DNA from: Poa pratensis
Lineage: Eukaryota; Streptophyta; Magnoliopsida; Poales; Poaceae
Direction of reading: 5' to 3'
Assembly: GCA_947311845.1 (NCBI GenBank)
Contig: CAMZMU010000040.1
Location: 55,063,360-55,127,359, forward strand
DNA: 64,000 bases
In this document: positions 36,490-47,630 of the stretch, piece after piece
Position numbering within the stretch: position 1 is the first letter of the stretch
Layout of the letters: each line of letters starts with the position of its first letter
The notes under the pieces: model-generated
Database searches by the model: none
Told to the model about the DNA's origin: nothing
What the model saw: the letters and a program-made list of their open reading frames with translations, nothing else
Position numbers and translations under genes: made by a program

Positions 36490-36808
36490 AGGCTTTCGCC
36501 CCGCTTTATAAATAAAGCAACCGCCCACAAGAAAATAAAGAACCAGTCACAAGTTCAAAAAAAGAAAAAACAACAAGTCTGCTGGGTCACAGCACAAAGA
36601 TGTCCAGAGCTAAAACGAGACGATACAACTCCACATGGGAGTAACTCAGTGGCTGGATGACGCAGATAGAAGGCGTGTCGCCCTCAGAAGCTTCTCGATC
36701 AATCCATCCAGCCGCTCCTTGTCCCGCTGTCTACAGAGCGGGTGCCACTGCTGCAAAAATGCCAAGAATTTGAAAACGGAGTCAGAGGCACGCCTCAGAA
36801 AGACACGC
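36490..36808 (-). mobile_element. LINE segment 4 (C-terminus and 3' end)
   Basis: The minus strand encodes FLRRASDSVFKFLAFLQQW and onward to a stop near 36646. It follows on directly from segment 3 once the solo LTR is removed. The 3' untranslated region ends about CTTTATTTATAAAGCGGGGC, a phrase common at grass LINE 3' ends. The 5-bp duplication CACGC (36804–36808) marks the solo-LTR insertion. Confidence 0.8.
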
Positions 36809-38355
36809 TGATACCCACAAGTATAGGGGATCGTTGAAATCTTCAACGTGTAAGTATAGTATCGATCCCACGAGGAGTAGAAGGTATAAGTATTTATCCT
36901 CTCAAATAAGAGTGTCACTTCTCTTATTATCTATGCACTAGACAAACTAAAATGATTAAATGATGCAAGTATTTTTGGGTTTTTGGCGTAGAGTTTGCAA
37001 GAGAATAAAAATGCTGAAAATAAAATATGACAAGTGAAAGCTCTCAAAGAGAGAAAGCCCAATCCTTTATGCAGCGAGAGGACAAGCTCAAGTGTGTGTT
37101 TCTTATAAGTGGAGAACGTTCCCAAGGGCTACCTAGACTTCATGGCATAAATATTTCTAGAACAACAAGGTAAACATTTTGTCAAGTTTTAATCTTCTTT
37201 GGACGGAGCCATTATTAGGTATAGCTAAATAAATAAACTAAACCCTTATGATGGATCTTGTGGCCAAGTAAATGACTGCACAAGAATTATTAAGACATAA
37301 AGTCCCGCCATAGCCTTAAACTCTAAGTCACCGATACTAATACCCTCATAATGCAACTTCATGACTCGGTCTCAGATTTACATGTCCTCCCAAGTCTCCC
37401 TCACTCCATTACACTACGGTGTTCTCCTATGAGCCCATATAGGTGAAGTGATATGCAGTCGACGTTCGCACAACACCATCATAGAATTACATAAAAGATA
37501 AAAACTAGACAAAATACCAACACATGTTATATATAAATCATTGCCAATCCATCCTATGCCCCCAGGAACATGAGAGAACTACTGACAACGCAAAGACATG
37601 ATATGATTCAATGGTATAAGTGATACAACAGAATCTGAAAATATAATCTCACCCCCAAACAATGACAAGTAGCCAATCATACACAGGTAGAATAGCACTT
37701 AAACAATAGCTAGGGTTCGAACAATCTCAAACTATGAGGGGGATGAAGTGGATCACGAAGATGGTGATGCAGATGGTGCTGGTCTTGACGGTGGTGTTGA
37801 TGGAGACTCCGGAGGGGGGGGGGAAGGAGGAGCCTTCCGAAGGTGATTCCGGTGGCGTTTCCCCCCTCCGATCTTCTCCGGCGGCAGCCTTCTGTCTCCT
37901 GTTTCGTGGTTTTGTGTTTCTCCGCCGCCTTCTCGCGAAACTCCTCGGGGGACTATTTTTATAGTCGGTTTTAGGTCAAGACGAAGCCACGGAGACGAAA
38001 ACGGACGGCATCGGAGCCACGAGGCCCAAGATGGGGGGTCCCACGCGGCCAAGGAATCTGGCCTTGTCCCTCGGATCTCCGTTTGTTCGCTTCCTTCGCT
38101 CCTACGCTTCGTTCCTTCCAAAAACTGACGCCCGTAAAATATTAGGTCATTTGGACGTCGTTTGGGTCCCTGAAACATAAAAATATAGAAAATAGGGTTT
38201 TCTGCCAGTGCAGGGTTAATTCCAAATAAATGGGGAAACTGTGAATTATCCCCTAAAATTATTAGAAAACATAAATATAACCCATATATGATGCAAATAA
38301 GTTGGAATATCAAGTAATAAAATGTAAAGTTCATGTATGCATTTTACATGCATCA
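36809..38355 (-). mobile_element. Solo LTR, 1547 bp, inserted in the LINE (TSD CACGC)
   Basis: It starts TGATACCCACAAGTATAGGG and ends ACATGCATCA. CACGC is duplicated at 36804–36808 and 38356–38360. The left end resembles the LTR at 38570, so it belongs to a related Athila-like family and lies in the same minus orientation. No internal region remains, indicating LTR–LTR recombination. It carries a degenerate copy of the GC hairpin at about 38040–38070. Confidence 0.9.
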
Positions 38356-38360
38356 CACGC

Positions 38361-38569
38361 TCAATAACCATCTTGTTACGTATAGTCCAAAGTGTCCAGG
38401 TCATCGCGGCAAACACTAACCAGAAGAGGCGCCTCCTCTTACCAGTATGGTTCGCCTGCACTTCTAGGAACTCAGCAAGGTCTTGGGCCTGCCACTCAGG
38501 CCCAAGCGCCTCGGCTAGAAAGCTCCACAGGAAGCGAGCTGTGGGGCAAGAGAAAAGAATATGGGTCCC
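38361..38569 (-). mobile_element. LINE segment 3 (zf-RVT region)
   Basis: The minus strand encodes HILFSCPTARFLWSF and a W-x-x-W-x-I-R-N-K block, the second half of the zinc-binding domain. It joins segment 2 at the GTCCC duplication and segment 4 at CACGC. Confidence 0.85.
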
Positions 38570-39928
38570 TGATGCCCACAAGTATAGGGGATCGCTGAAA
38601 TCTTCGTTGGGAAGTATTACCCAAATTTATAGTTCGACACGATGGGAACACAAGAATACCAATAAGACTTTGGCAATTGAGGCGTCACTCTCAACCACAC
38701 TGTATATCAATAAACTTGCAGCAGTGATAGTGATGGCAGTAGTATGATTCAAGTAGCAAATAGAACAGCAGTAGTGAACAAGGGTTTCCCAGTTTTCACC
38801 GGAAAAGTGAAAGTGTAACTCAGAGATTTAAAACGTAGGCATTAGGTGATAGCGGGGTGTTGCATGAATAAGATTGATCATATAATAAGATATAAGTAGC
38901 AATGGGACTTATCTCTAACTCCGATATATGTAGGTATGTGTTCCATAATTAGTTGTGCGTACTAACCAAGAGAATTTGCACAACATCTATTGTCCTACCT
39001 GCCCATTTCACCGGGGCCAACTTGGAACTACAGGTAATTAAGGTCTACCCTTTCGAATAGCCCGGAACAACGCATTAACACTTCATGAACACATAGAATC
39101 CTCAAACTAAAACATCTCCCCCTTGTTTTCCCTATACTGTCACTTTTAGGGTTCGCAGGTTCAACATAATAGCAGGTGATACACTTTGCAGATAAATACC
39201 AAACTCAATTATATGATGGGCAAAATAAGTTCAGTACTGAAATCATGCCACTCGGGCCCTAGTAGCAAGCATTAAACATAGCATAAGTGCATCAACACAA
39301 TACAAAAATATCCTCAAGATAAACCCCTAAGATCTCGACAACGGGTATCATTACATGATCAATCTCATCCAATCCCCATCCACCTCACATGCCTACAGCG
39401 GACTACTCACACATGGTGATGGAGAGGGAGCTCATGGTCGATGGAGATGAAGGCGGTGAAGATGGCGGTGAAGACGGTCTCCGGATCCCTCCACCGGAGG
39501 AGAAATCCTGGATCAATCTGTCTCCGAAAACGAAGATCGTGGTGGTGGCGGCGGTGTGTTTCGCGAAAGCTCCCCTCCTCTAGGGCACCCACTTTTTCGT
39601 ATATATGAGGGGGTACGCGAAAAGCCGAAGGAGAGGCGGCGCCCGAGGCTCCAGTTAGGTGGGCCCACGCGGCCCAAGGATCTGGCCGCGTGGGGCCCCC
39701 TTTTTGGGCCTCCGCGCTTCCTCGTGTCCATCCTTTGCACGTTGTCCTCCTTTTCCATAAAAAATGACGTGGTATTTTTCCCCGATTTAATTTCCTGCAA
39801 AAATAACCAGAAACGAGACTTTGCTAAAAACAGCGTCAGATTCAGCAGGTTTATTCAAATATGGGAAGATTCCGGAGCAAATTATGAAGCAAAGTGCTTG
39901 GAAAAGTAGATGCATTTTAGGTGCATCA
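38570..39928 (-). repeat. 3' LTR of the non-autonomous Athila-like element
   Basis: 1359 bp, TG...CA. It contains a stem with perfect 11-bp arms (39664–39674 and 39684–39694, CCCACGCGGCC). Confidence 0.9.
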
Positions 39929-39943
39929 ACTCCCCCAAGCTTA
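39929..39943 (-). promoter_or_regulatory. Polypurine tract of the non-autonomous element
   Basis: On the minus strand AAGCTTGGGGGAGT abuts the 3' LTR, the expected plus-strand primer. The same AAGCTTGGGGG phrase precedes the 3' LTR of the other Athila-like element. Confidence 0.7.
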
Positions 39944-41614
39944 GCTCGTTGTTTGTCCTCGAACAACTCAAACATAGTGCAGAAGCGATAAAAAGACTTT
40001 GACAAGAACTTTGCATTGCATATGTAACACCGTTTAATACCAACAAGTATTCAAACATAATTTCCATAACAAATAACAAAATGCTAGCAAAGGTATATCT
40101 AATCAGTGTTAAAGCATTTATACATGTTGCAAGAGAAATATCATGAAGTGTCAATACTTGGATGAGTTTGCCCAACTGTAGAAATAAACAAAGGTTCTTG
40201 CATCGCTTTTAATTGAATCAAGACAAGATTTTTGAGATCTTTTGATTCTTTCTTTTATTGACTAATGAACTCATTGTGCTTACAACCTTGCTCTCAGTTT
40301 TATCAAACCATTTGGTGTTCCCTATTATGACTCATATGCTTGACCAACTAGAGGTTGAAAGTCTCATGCCCCGTGAATACGAGTACCTACACCATGTGCT
40401 ACTCAACTCTGGTCACTAGGCAAGTTCGAGTTTTTCAGTCATTGCAAGTAATAAAAGCGTCATCAAGAGCGTCAACTGGGGTACCTCTTGTCCCAAGACA
40501 TGGAACAAGCCCATGTCCAAACGACAAGACAAACAGACAATGAACAATCTCAGCACTCTTTTATTTACTATTTGTGTAGCTTTTTATTATGATGTGCATC
40601 ACTGAATGTTCACTATGGTACGCTGTAAATTTCCACCATGAATGATGCATGGCTTAGGTTGGCGGCCCAGGCGTCTCTCTAGCCAATTATTCTACTCCCC
40701 AAACTTACTAAGTTTCCACATTTATTTCGCACATGATAAGCATCCATAAACAAAGGTACATGATATCAACTAAATATAATTTAGTGCAATGTTGAAAGCT
40801 TTCCATGTGTCAGCACATTTAAGTTAACTCCCAACCACTAAGCTTGTCAAGCATATGACTTCATGTTTATCATTTGAAAAATTCTTTTATTCTTTGGTTG
40901 GCAAGTTTAGCAAGCACAATGGGATGCGTAGACCTTTGTTTAGAGCCACAATTACTCAACTCACATCCAAGTGTTGTCGCTACATATTATCTCACTTGCA
41001 TCATAATATAACATACTAGAACACGGAGAGATAAACATTTGCTACCACTTCCCTAGATGTTAAAGAAACTATGATGTGCGCACTTGCTGTTATTAAAAAG
41101 TCCACATAAGCAGGCAAAGGTGTCATACCTTTCATCCACTTCATGCACATCAACTCATCATTGTTGTTCTCCTCTCCCAATTTGAACTGCGCAATAAAAA
41201 CTCAAATCTGCCATAAAATGCTACTGCATACAGTACTGTTTTTACCCTACCTAGACACTCAGAAAAATCTCATAATTTACGGGTGTGTAGGTTATGAAAA
41301 GTTGCAGTAGTGGTTAAAATTTTAGCTCATTCGGAGTTACAGAGAAAATATGAAAAATAGAACAGTGAGCAGATTTCAGCAATTCCTGCACCTCCGTTTT
41401 CACTTTGGATTCAATAAAACGAAAATGTTTTTGTTCTTTTTAGTTTTAAGATGCATAAAGTAAATGTCCAGAAGTAACTAAACAAAAGAAACAAATGAAA
41501 TCTTTTTGTGTTTTTGTGATTTTTAGAACAAGAAACTAAAACATAACAAGATAACAGTGATATAACACAATGAATGGAAAGGGAGAGAGGTACTCCCCCA
41601 AGCTTGCGATCAAG
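39944..41614 (-). other. Non-coding spacer between post-pol ORF and 3' LTR
   Basis: AT-rich, with no open frame of interest. Long spacers here are usual in Athila-like elements. Confidence 0.6.
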
Positions 41615-42609
41615 CTAGTATCCCGGGTAGTAGTTGTATCCACTTCCACCTCCAGGGAAGTAACCATATGGGTAGCCTTGCATTCCTGAGTCTTGGGGCT
41701 CCTCTCGAGGTTGGTAGCCTTGCATCCCTGGATCTTGTGGCTCCTCTTGAGGCGGCATCTCTTCCACAATCCATTTTCCGGTACTCCTGTCAAAAAGGTC
41801 AGCACGGGGGAGCCTAATGGGCACTCTTTGTCCATTAGTACTCAAATAGTTATACCAATAATGATCCCCATGCATCACACTTATATCCATACGGGTAGTC
41901 AAAGCAAAATCGAGTAAATTGGACTCCATCACAGGAGTACCCATGTTATCACCATAACCTCTTTCATCTTTAATGTATTCATACACTAAAGTAGCAATAG
42001 CACCAGCATAAATAGGGGTTTGATCAGTAATATTTCTACTCACAGCCGTATGCAAGGATCTAGCAAGAATGACTCCCAAGTTATACTCACATGTGGTGTT
42101 TTCTTTTGCACATTTAAGTAAATAAACCATTGGTCCCGTGCAAGCAGAATTGTTGTCTCTAGCAAGAAATCCTCTTGCAAGGAACAACGCAAAGTATCTC
42201 AAACTTGGGTGCTGTATATGAGTAAATTTACCCCTATTCAATCTATCATGAGAGTTAACAGAAATAGAGTGCCAAAATGCAACAAGCTCCTGGTTGGAGT
42301 CAGCACGGGTTTCATCCCAACTACCCCTGTTTTCCACACCAATAGCTTTGCAAAACTCCTCCAAAGACATAACAAGGCGCTCCCCCCTCATAGTAAATTT
42401 ACAAACAAAGGTAGGAGGGGTGCCTTACTCTTCTTACTGTGCTTGTAGATCTCAGGGCCCTCAAACCTGAATGTGGAGAGGAATTCTCGCGAGAGTTCCT
42501 CGTATGTACCTCGTGGATTTTGGGCAAACTCAAGCAAACCAGTTGCATTGGCGAAGGTGTCGAAGTCTTCTTTTATCCCCCACTGCTCAAGAACATGGGG
42601 TCTTGCCAT
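41615..42609 (-). CDS. Post-pol ORF (Athila ORF-like protein)
   Basis: Two overlapping frames (42388–42609 and 41615–42391) read as one protein of about 330 residues with a single frame break near 42410. The upper part begins MARPHVLEQWGI. The lower part contains SLEEFCKAIGV, HPSLRYFALFLARG and a glycine/tyrosine-rich tail. It resembles the Athila-type ORF found after pol in plant Gypsy elements. No signal peptide or membrane segment is evident, so an envelope role is not supported by what I see. Confidence 0.65.
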
Positions 42610-43539
42610 CTAGTTGTATGGATCTTCAGCTTCTCCCCCACAAAAACTGCATCATCCTCCCAAAGATGGTTGTCATCATAATTAAGGGAGACTTTAGATG
42701 CTCTTCTCCTCGGTCTTGAGCTCATCCCAAGCAATGCCTTGCCTTTGTTCATCATGGTACCTTGCTGCCCATAAATAATATTCAACAAAAATTAAGATGT
42801 AGCACTCTAAAACAACATTGAGCCATCCATAACTAGTCTCCACATCAATATCATGCATCCATATCAACTAGAAAACTTAAATCCATGGATTTCTCAAGCA
42901 TATTAGGTGACACCTAGTGCAGCAAAATACTTCATACATGAGGCACAAGAACAAAAAATAATTGGATGGGTGGAGGAGTCACATACCAAGGAGCAATCCC
43001 ACCAAACAGATTTGAAAAATCTGCCCTAAACTTGGAGATCCAAGGATAGCAGGAAGAACGAGCTCGGGAAAATTTGGGAAAAATACCTGGAAGTGGTTTT
43101 CTGTCGAGGGGAAGGAGATGGGCACAGGACACTCACCTAACACCACCTGGGGACAAAGTTGGTGGGTCCCACGCGGCCAAGGAATCTGGCCGCGTGGGAC
43201 ACCCCATTTTGGTCCCTGGTGGCCTCCTGGTGTCCCACTTCTGGCAGATGGTCCCTCTGGTTAAATAACTTACCTCCAAATTTTTCTGGAATTTTCAGAG
43301 ACAATTTTCTAAAGAGAATTTTTCAAACTTCATATTCTGGAATTTCTGAACTCTGAAATAATTATGATTATGCATATACTCTAAAATTCTAAGATAAATA
43401 AAATTAAAATGCAATACAAATTTTTATGGGAATCAAGTTTTCATCATTTCCACATTAGTAATGAGGTTGATCAAGTCTCATTAATAATATGCAAAAGATA
43501 TAATACATGATTCTTATTTTATAGATATAAAGAAGAGTT
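42610..43539 (-). other. Interval between protease and post-pol ORF, with a perfect hairpin
   Basis: This is where reverse transcriptase, RNase H and integrase would lie in a full element, and none is present. It carries a perfect 14-bp stem with a 7-nt loop at 43166–43200, related to the hairpin in the element's LTR. Confidence 0.7.
43166..43200. repeat. GC-rich hairpin upstream of the post-pol ORF
   Basis: GTCCCACGCGGCCA (43166–43179) and TGGCCGCGTGGGAC (43187–43200) are exact reverse complements around loop AGGAATC. The LTR copies at 39664–39694 and 47362–47392 share the stem. Confidence 0.85.
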
Positions 43540-44250
43540 TCAAGATACCTCATATTTGATTGGAATAGTTCCAATCATCAAGGTAGCATATTTTGGTGCA
43601 GGAGGTGGTAGTGCAATTTCAAAGCTTCCAATCATAATAGTATTTCTTTGAATAGAATTCACACTCTTGTTTATCACTGTAACAGCATTCTTCTTGGGAA
43701 AATAGATAGTATGCTCATTTCCTTTTACATTAAATGTCACTTTGCTCTCAGTGCAATTTATCACAGCTCCTGCAGTGTTTAAAAAGGGTCTTCCAAGAAT
43801 AATAGATAGATTATCATCCTCAGGCATTTCTAATATAACAAAGTCTGTAGGAATTAACACATTAGCAATAGAGATAGGAACATCCTCACATATACCTATA
43901 GGCACAGCAGTTGATTTATCAGCCATTTGCAATGAAACTTCAGTTGGAACCAATTTGTTTAGGTTAAGTTTCTTATATAAAGAAAAAGGCATAACACTAA
44001 CACCAGCTCCTAAATCACATAGTGCATATTTCACATAAGTTTCTTTAATACGACAAGGAATAGTCGGAATACCAGGATCTCCACGCTTTTCAGGCAATTT
44101 TCCTTCAAATGAATAATCAGCAAGCATAGCAGTAATTGCATCATTAGGTATCTTCCTTTTATTAGTGACAATATCTTTCATATATTTTGAGTATGGAGGA
44201 ATTTTAATAGCATCAACAAGAGGAATTTGCAAACATAAATTTTTAATCAA
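43540..44250 (-). CDS. Retroviral-type aspartic protease region
   Basis: The motif ALCDLGAGVSVMP matches the D-(L/I)-G-A catalytic signature of plant Gypsy proteases, and IILGRPFL is the conserved flap-side block. It follows gag with a frame break near 44250 in a T run, so gag and protease were probably one reading frame. Confidence 0.8.
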   Translation of the reverse strand: MIKNLCLQIPLVDAIKIPPYSKYMKDIVTNKRKIPNDAITAMLADYSFEGKLPEKRGDPGIPTIPCRIKETYVKYALCDLGAGVSVMPFSLYKKLNLNKLVPTEVSLQMADKSTAVPIGICEDVPISIANVLIPTDFVILEMPEDDNLSIILGRPFLNTAGAVINCTESKVTFNVKGNEHTIYFPKKNAVTVINKSVNSIQRNTIMIGSFEIALPPPAPKYATLMIGTIPIKYEVS

Positions 44251-46178
44251 CTCAAAAATTTCTCAAACCTAGCATCATCCAAAGATTTCATTACCTCTTG
44301 GGGATATGGTATGGGTCTTTGTACCCATGGATCCCTCTCTTTACCTTTTTGTGGATTTGGATGATTCTTCTTTTTGTTCTTCTCAGTAGATGGTTGAGGG
44401 TCTTCCTTTTCAGGAGGTTCAGGTTCTGCAATATTTTCAACTTCATGTTGATCTTCTTCAGGTGGAGATGATTCCTCTTCTTCAACATTATCATCTTCGG
44501 TCTCAGCATCAGAAATAGAAATATCATTGTCTTGTTCTTGAGAATCATCAATGCCTTTGTTTCCATTGGGAGATTTTCCTGCAGAAGATTTCCTTTTGAG
44601 AGCCTCTTGCTCTTTTCTCTTGGGATGGTTTTCAGGATAGTCAGGGTCCTGAGTACTTGCACCACCTCTAGTACTAACCCCACAAACCTGTTTCTTCTCA
44701 ATAAGATTTTCATACAATTGATTTTGAAGAGAAACCATTTGTTCAATTTGATTATTCATCATTTCACAGTGTTTAACAATTCTTCTAACTTCTCCCACAC
44801 TAGCATTTATATTTTCACGAAGGAATTTAATTTTATGAGAGTTTTCCATCATATTCATTCTAATATCATGCTCTTCAGGTTTATTATGATAAGCAAAATC
44901 ATTAACATATGATACATCAATAGGAGGTGTTACCTTTTCATTACCTTCCAAAGAGCTTATAGCATTGACTGGGATTGGAAAACATGGTCGATCAATAGGA
45001 AGTTTAACACCCATTTCAGATAATTCCTTAAGATGAGAGGTTTTAATTCCCTTCTCTTTCATATCCTTGGAGGCTCCCTTCATTGCCTCATTGTTTAATT
45101 CAAGAATACCTCCTTTCTTCTCTGGAAATATCTCTCTGTCATCTATTATTTCAATATTCCAATCTTCATAGTTTCTAGAGATAGTTTCCAATAACTCAAT
45201 TGCTTCATCAACGGTCCTTTCCCTGAAAACACTACCTGCAATACTATCAAGATAGCCTCTTGTATTTTCAGTTAGTCCATTGTAAAATATATCAAGTATT
45301 TCATTATTCTTGAAGCCATGGGTAGGACATTTCCTAACCATCTTACTGTACCTCCCCCAAGCTTGGGGTAAATCCTCCTTCTCTGTTTGTGAAAAGTTGC
45401 TAATCTCAATAGTTAAACCATGAATCTTATCAGCAGGGAAATATTTATTATAAAATACCTGCAAGCATTCCTCCTTGCTAGTAATACATCCAGGTTCTAA
45501 ACGATTATACCAAGTTTTAGCATTTCCTCCCAAAGTAAAAGGAAACAACTTTAAGAAATAATAGCGTTGGTGGATTTCATCTTTACCAAATAACACAGAT
45601 AAATCATGCAAATCAGCAATGTGTTCAAAAGGGAACTCATTGTCTCTCCCATAAAACTTATACTTCTCAGCTTTTTCAATTATTTCAGGATCAACACTAA
45701 ACTCATAATCTTTGTCTTTAATTTTAATAGCTGGAGCATTCATTTTCTCAGTAACAGGGAAATAATCATCAAGAGGAGAATTTTTATAGATATCAAGTTT
45801 ATCCAATTTATCAAAATTCGAATCCATAAAAGCCATAGTAAATGCATCCTCTTCCTCAGAAGAAGTTTCATGTTCATCATCACAATATTCATTATCTTCT
45901 AATTCAGACTCAACATTTTCAATAATAGCAGATTCAGGTGTTTCAGTTATCTCAGATGTTTCAGGTGTCACTTCTTTGTCTACGCTACCACATATTAAAT
46001 TATTTTCAATACTAGTAGACATCTTAGACAATGGTGAACTAGATAAAGCTTTTTCTTTCTTCTTAGCAACAATAGCAGAAGCAACATTAGGTGAAAAGTT
46101 TGGCCTACTTGGCAAATCAGTACCTCTACGAGTAGTTGAAGGCCTTACTTCCTTCGGAGTATTCTTTTCCTTTCCCAT
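44247..46178 (-). CDS. Gag polyprotein of the non-autonomous element
   Basis: About 643 residues from MGKEKNTPKE; an in-frame ATG at 46217 is also possible. A retrotransposon gag domain is recognisable in the middle (KTWYNRLEPG, YFPADKIHGL, QAWGRYSKMVRKCPTHGF). It is followed by a coiled segment and an acidic, glutamate/serine-rich tail. No CCHC zinc knuckle is visible. It is open over its whole length, consistent with recent activity. Confidence 0.85.
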   Translation of the reverse strand: MGKEKNTPKEVRPSTTRRGTDLPSRPNFSPNVASAIVAKKKEKALSSSPLSKMSTSIENNLICGSVDKEVTPETSEITETPESAIIENVESELEDNEYCDDEHETSSEEEDAFTMAFMDSNFDKLDKLDIYKNSPLDDYFPVTEKMNAPAIKIKDKDYEFSVDPEIIEKAEKYKFYGRDNEFPFEHIADLHDLSVLFGKDEIHQRYYFLKLFPFTLGGNAKTWYNRLEPGCITSKEECLQVFYNKYFPADKIHGLTIEISNFSQTEKEDLPQAWGRYSKMVRKCPTHGFKNNEILDIFYNGLTENTRGYLDSIAGSVFRERTVDEAIELLETISRNYEDWNIEIIDDREIFPEKKGGILELNNEAMKGASKDMKEKGIKTSHLKELSEMGVKLPIDRPCFPIPVNAISSLEGNEKVTPPIDVSYVNDFAYHNKPEEHDIRMNMMENSHKIKFLRENINASVGEVRRIVKHCEMMNNQIEQMVSLQNQLYENLIEKKQVCGVSTRGGASTQDPDYPENHPKRKEQEALKRKSSAGKSPNGNKGIDDSQEQDNDISISDAETEDDNVEEEESSPPEEDQHEVENIAEPEPPEKEDPQPSTEKNKKKNHPNPQKGKERDPWVQRPIPYPQEVMKSLDDARFEKFLS

Positions 46179-46242
46179 AGTTGGGAACAAGCAAGTGCAG
46201 CAAATAAATGATAACAAGTTGTCTTACCAATAAAGCTAGGTT

Positions 46243-46259
46243 CCCCGGCAACGGCGCCA
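46243..46259 (-). promoter_or_regulatory. tRNA-Asp primer-binding site
   Basis: On the minus strand TGGCGCCGTTGCCGGGG, complementary to the 3' end of plant tRNA-Asp, lies ten bases inside the 5' LTR. Confidence 0.85.
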
Positions 46260-46269
46260 GAAAATGTCT

Positions 46270-47625
46270 TGATGCCCACAAGTATAGGGGATCGCTGAAA
46301 TCTTCGTTGGGAAGTATTACCCAAATTTATAGTTCGACACGATGGGAACACAAGAATACCAATAAGACTTTGGCAATTGAGGCGTCACTCTCAACCACAC
46401 CTGTATATCAATAAACTTGCAGCAGTGATAGTGATGGCAGTAGTATGATTCAAGTAGCAAATAGAACAGCAGTAGTGAACAAGGGTTTCCCAGTTTTCAC
46501 CGGAAAAGTGAAAGTGTAACTCAGAGATTTAAAACGTAGGCATGAGGTGATAGCGGGGTGTTGCATGAATAAGATTGATCATATAATAAGATAAATAGCA
46601 ATGGGACTTATCTCTAACTCCGATATATGTAGGTATGTGTTCCATAATTAGTTGTGCGTACTAACCAAGAGAATTTGCACAACATCTATTGTCCTACCTG
46701 CCCATTTCACCGGGGCCAACTTGGAACTACAGGTAATTAAGGTCTACCCTTTCGAATAGCCCGGAACAACGCATTAACACTTCATGAACACATAGAATCC
46801 TCAAACTAAAACATCTCCCCCTTGTTTTCCCTATACTGTCACTTTTAGGGTTCGCAGGTTCAACATAATAGCAGGTGATACACTTTGCAGATAAATACCA
46901 AACTCAATTATATGATGAAGCAAAATAAGTTCAGTACTGAAATCATGCCACTCGGGCCCTAGTAGCAAGCATTAAACATAGCATAAGTGCATCAACACAA
47001 TACAAAAATATCCTCAAGATAAACCCCTAAGATCTCGAACAACGGGTATCATTACATGATCAATCTCATCCAATCCCCATCCACCTCACATGCCTACAGC
47101 GGACTACTCACACATGGTGATGGAGAGGGAGCTCATGGTCGATGGAGATGAAGGCGGTGAAGATGGCGGTGAAGACGGTCTCCGGATCCCTCCACCGGAG
47201 GAGAAATCCTGGATCAATCTGTCTCCGAAAACGAAGATCGTGGTGGTGGTGGCGGTGTGTTTCGCGAAAGCTCCCCTCCTAGGGCACCCACTTTTTCGTA
47301 TATATGAGGGGGTACGCGAAAAGCCGAAGGAGAGGCGGCGCCCGAGGCTCCGTTAGGTGGGCCCACGTGGCCCAAGGATCTGGCCGCGTGGGGCCCCCTT
47401 TTGGGCCTCCGGCGCTTCCTCGTGTCCATCCTTTGCACGTTGTCCTCCTTTTCCATAAAAAATGACGTGGTATTTTTCCCGATTTAATTTCCTGCAAAAA
47501 TAACCAGAAACAAGACTTTGCTAAAAACAGCGTCAGATTCAGCAGGTTTATTCAAATATGGGAAGATTCCAGAGCAAATTATGAAGCAAAGTGCTTGGAA
47601 AAGTAGATGCATTTTAGGTGCATCA
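46270..47625 (-). repeat. 5' LTR of the non-autonomous Athila-like element
   Basis: 1356 bp, TG...CA, near-identical to 38570–39928. The hairpin arms are at 47362–47372 and 47382–47392, with one base changed that still allows a G·U pair. Confidence 0.9.
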
Positions 47626-47630
47626 GTCCC

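Larger units (their letters stand above)
38570..47625 (-). mobile_element. Athila-like Gypsy element lacking RT and integrase, TSD GTCCC
   Basis: A 9056-bp element on the minus strand with LTRs 38570–39928 (3') and 46270–47625 (5'), each TGATGCCC...GTGCATCA. GTCCC is duplicated at 38565–38569 and 47626–47630. It has a tRNA-Asp primer site, a gag ORF, an aspartic protease and a post-pol ORF, but no reverse transcriptase, RNase H or integrase between protease and post-pol ORF. By eye the LTRs differ by about six substitutions and some ten indels, so the insertion is young. It must be mobilised in trans. Confidence 0.9.

Noticed and set aside
41615..42609. Envelope protein
   Set aside because: No signal peptide, transmembrane segment or glycosylation pattern is visible. 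Position after pol alone does not justify the name.
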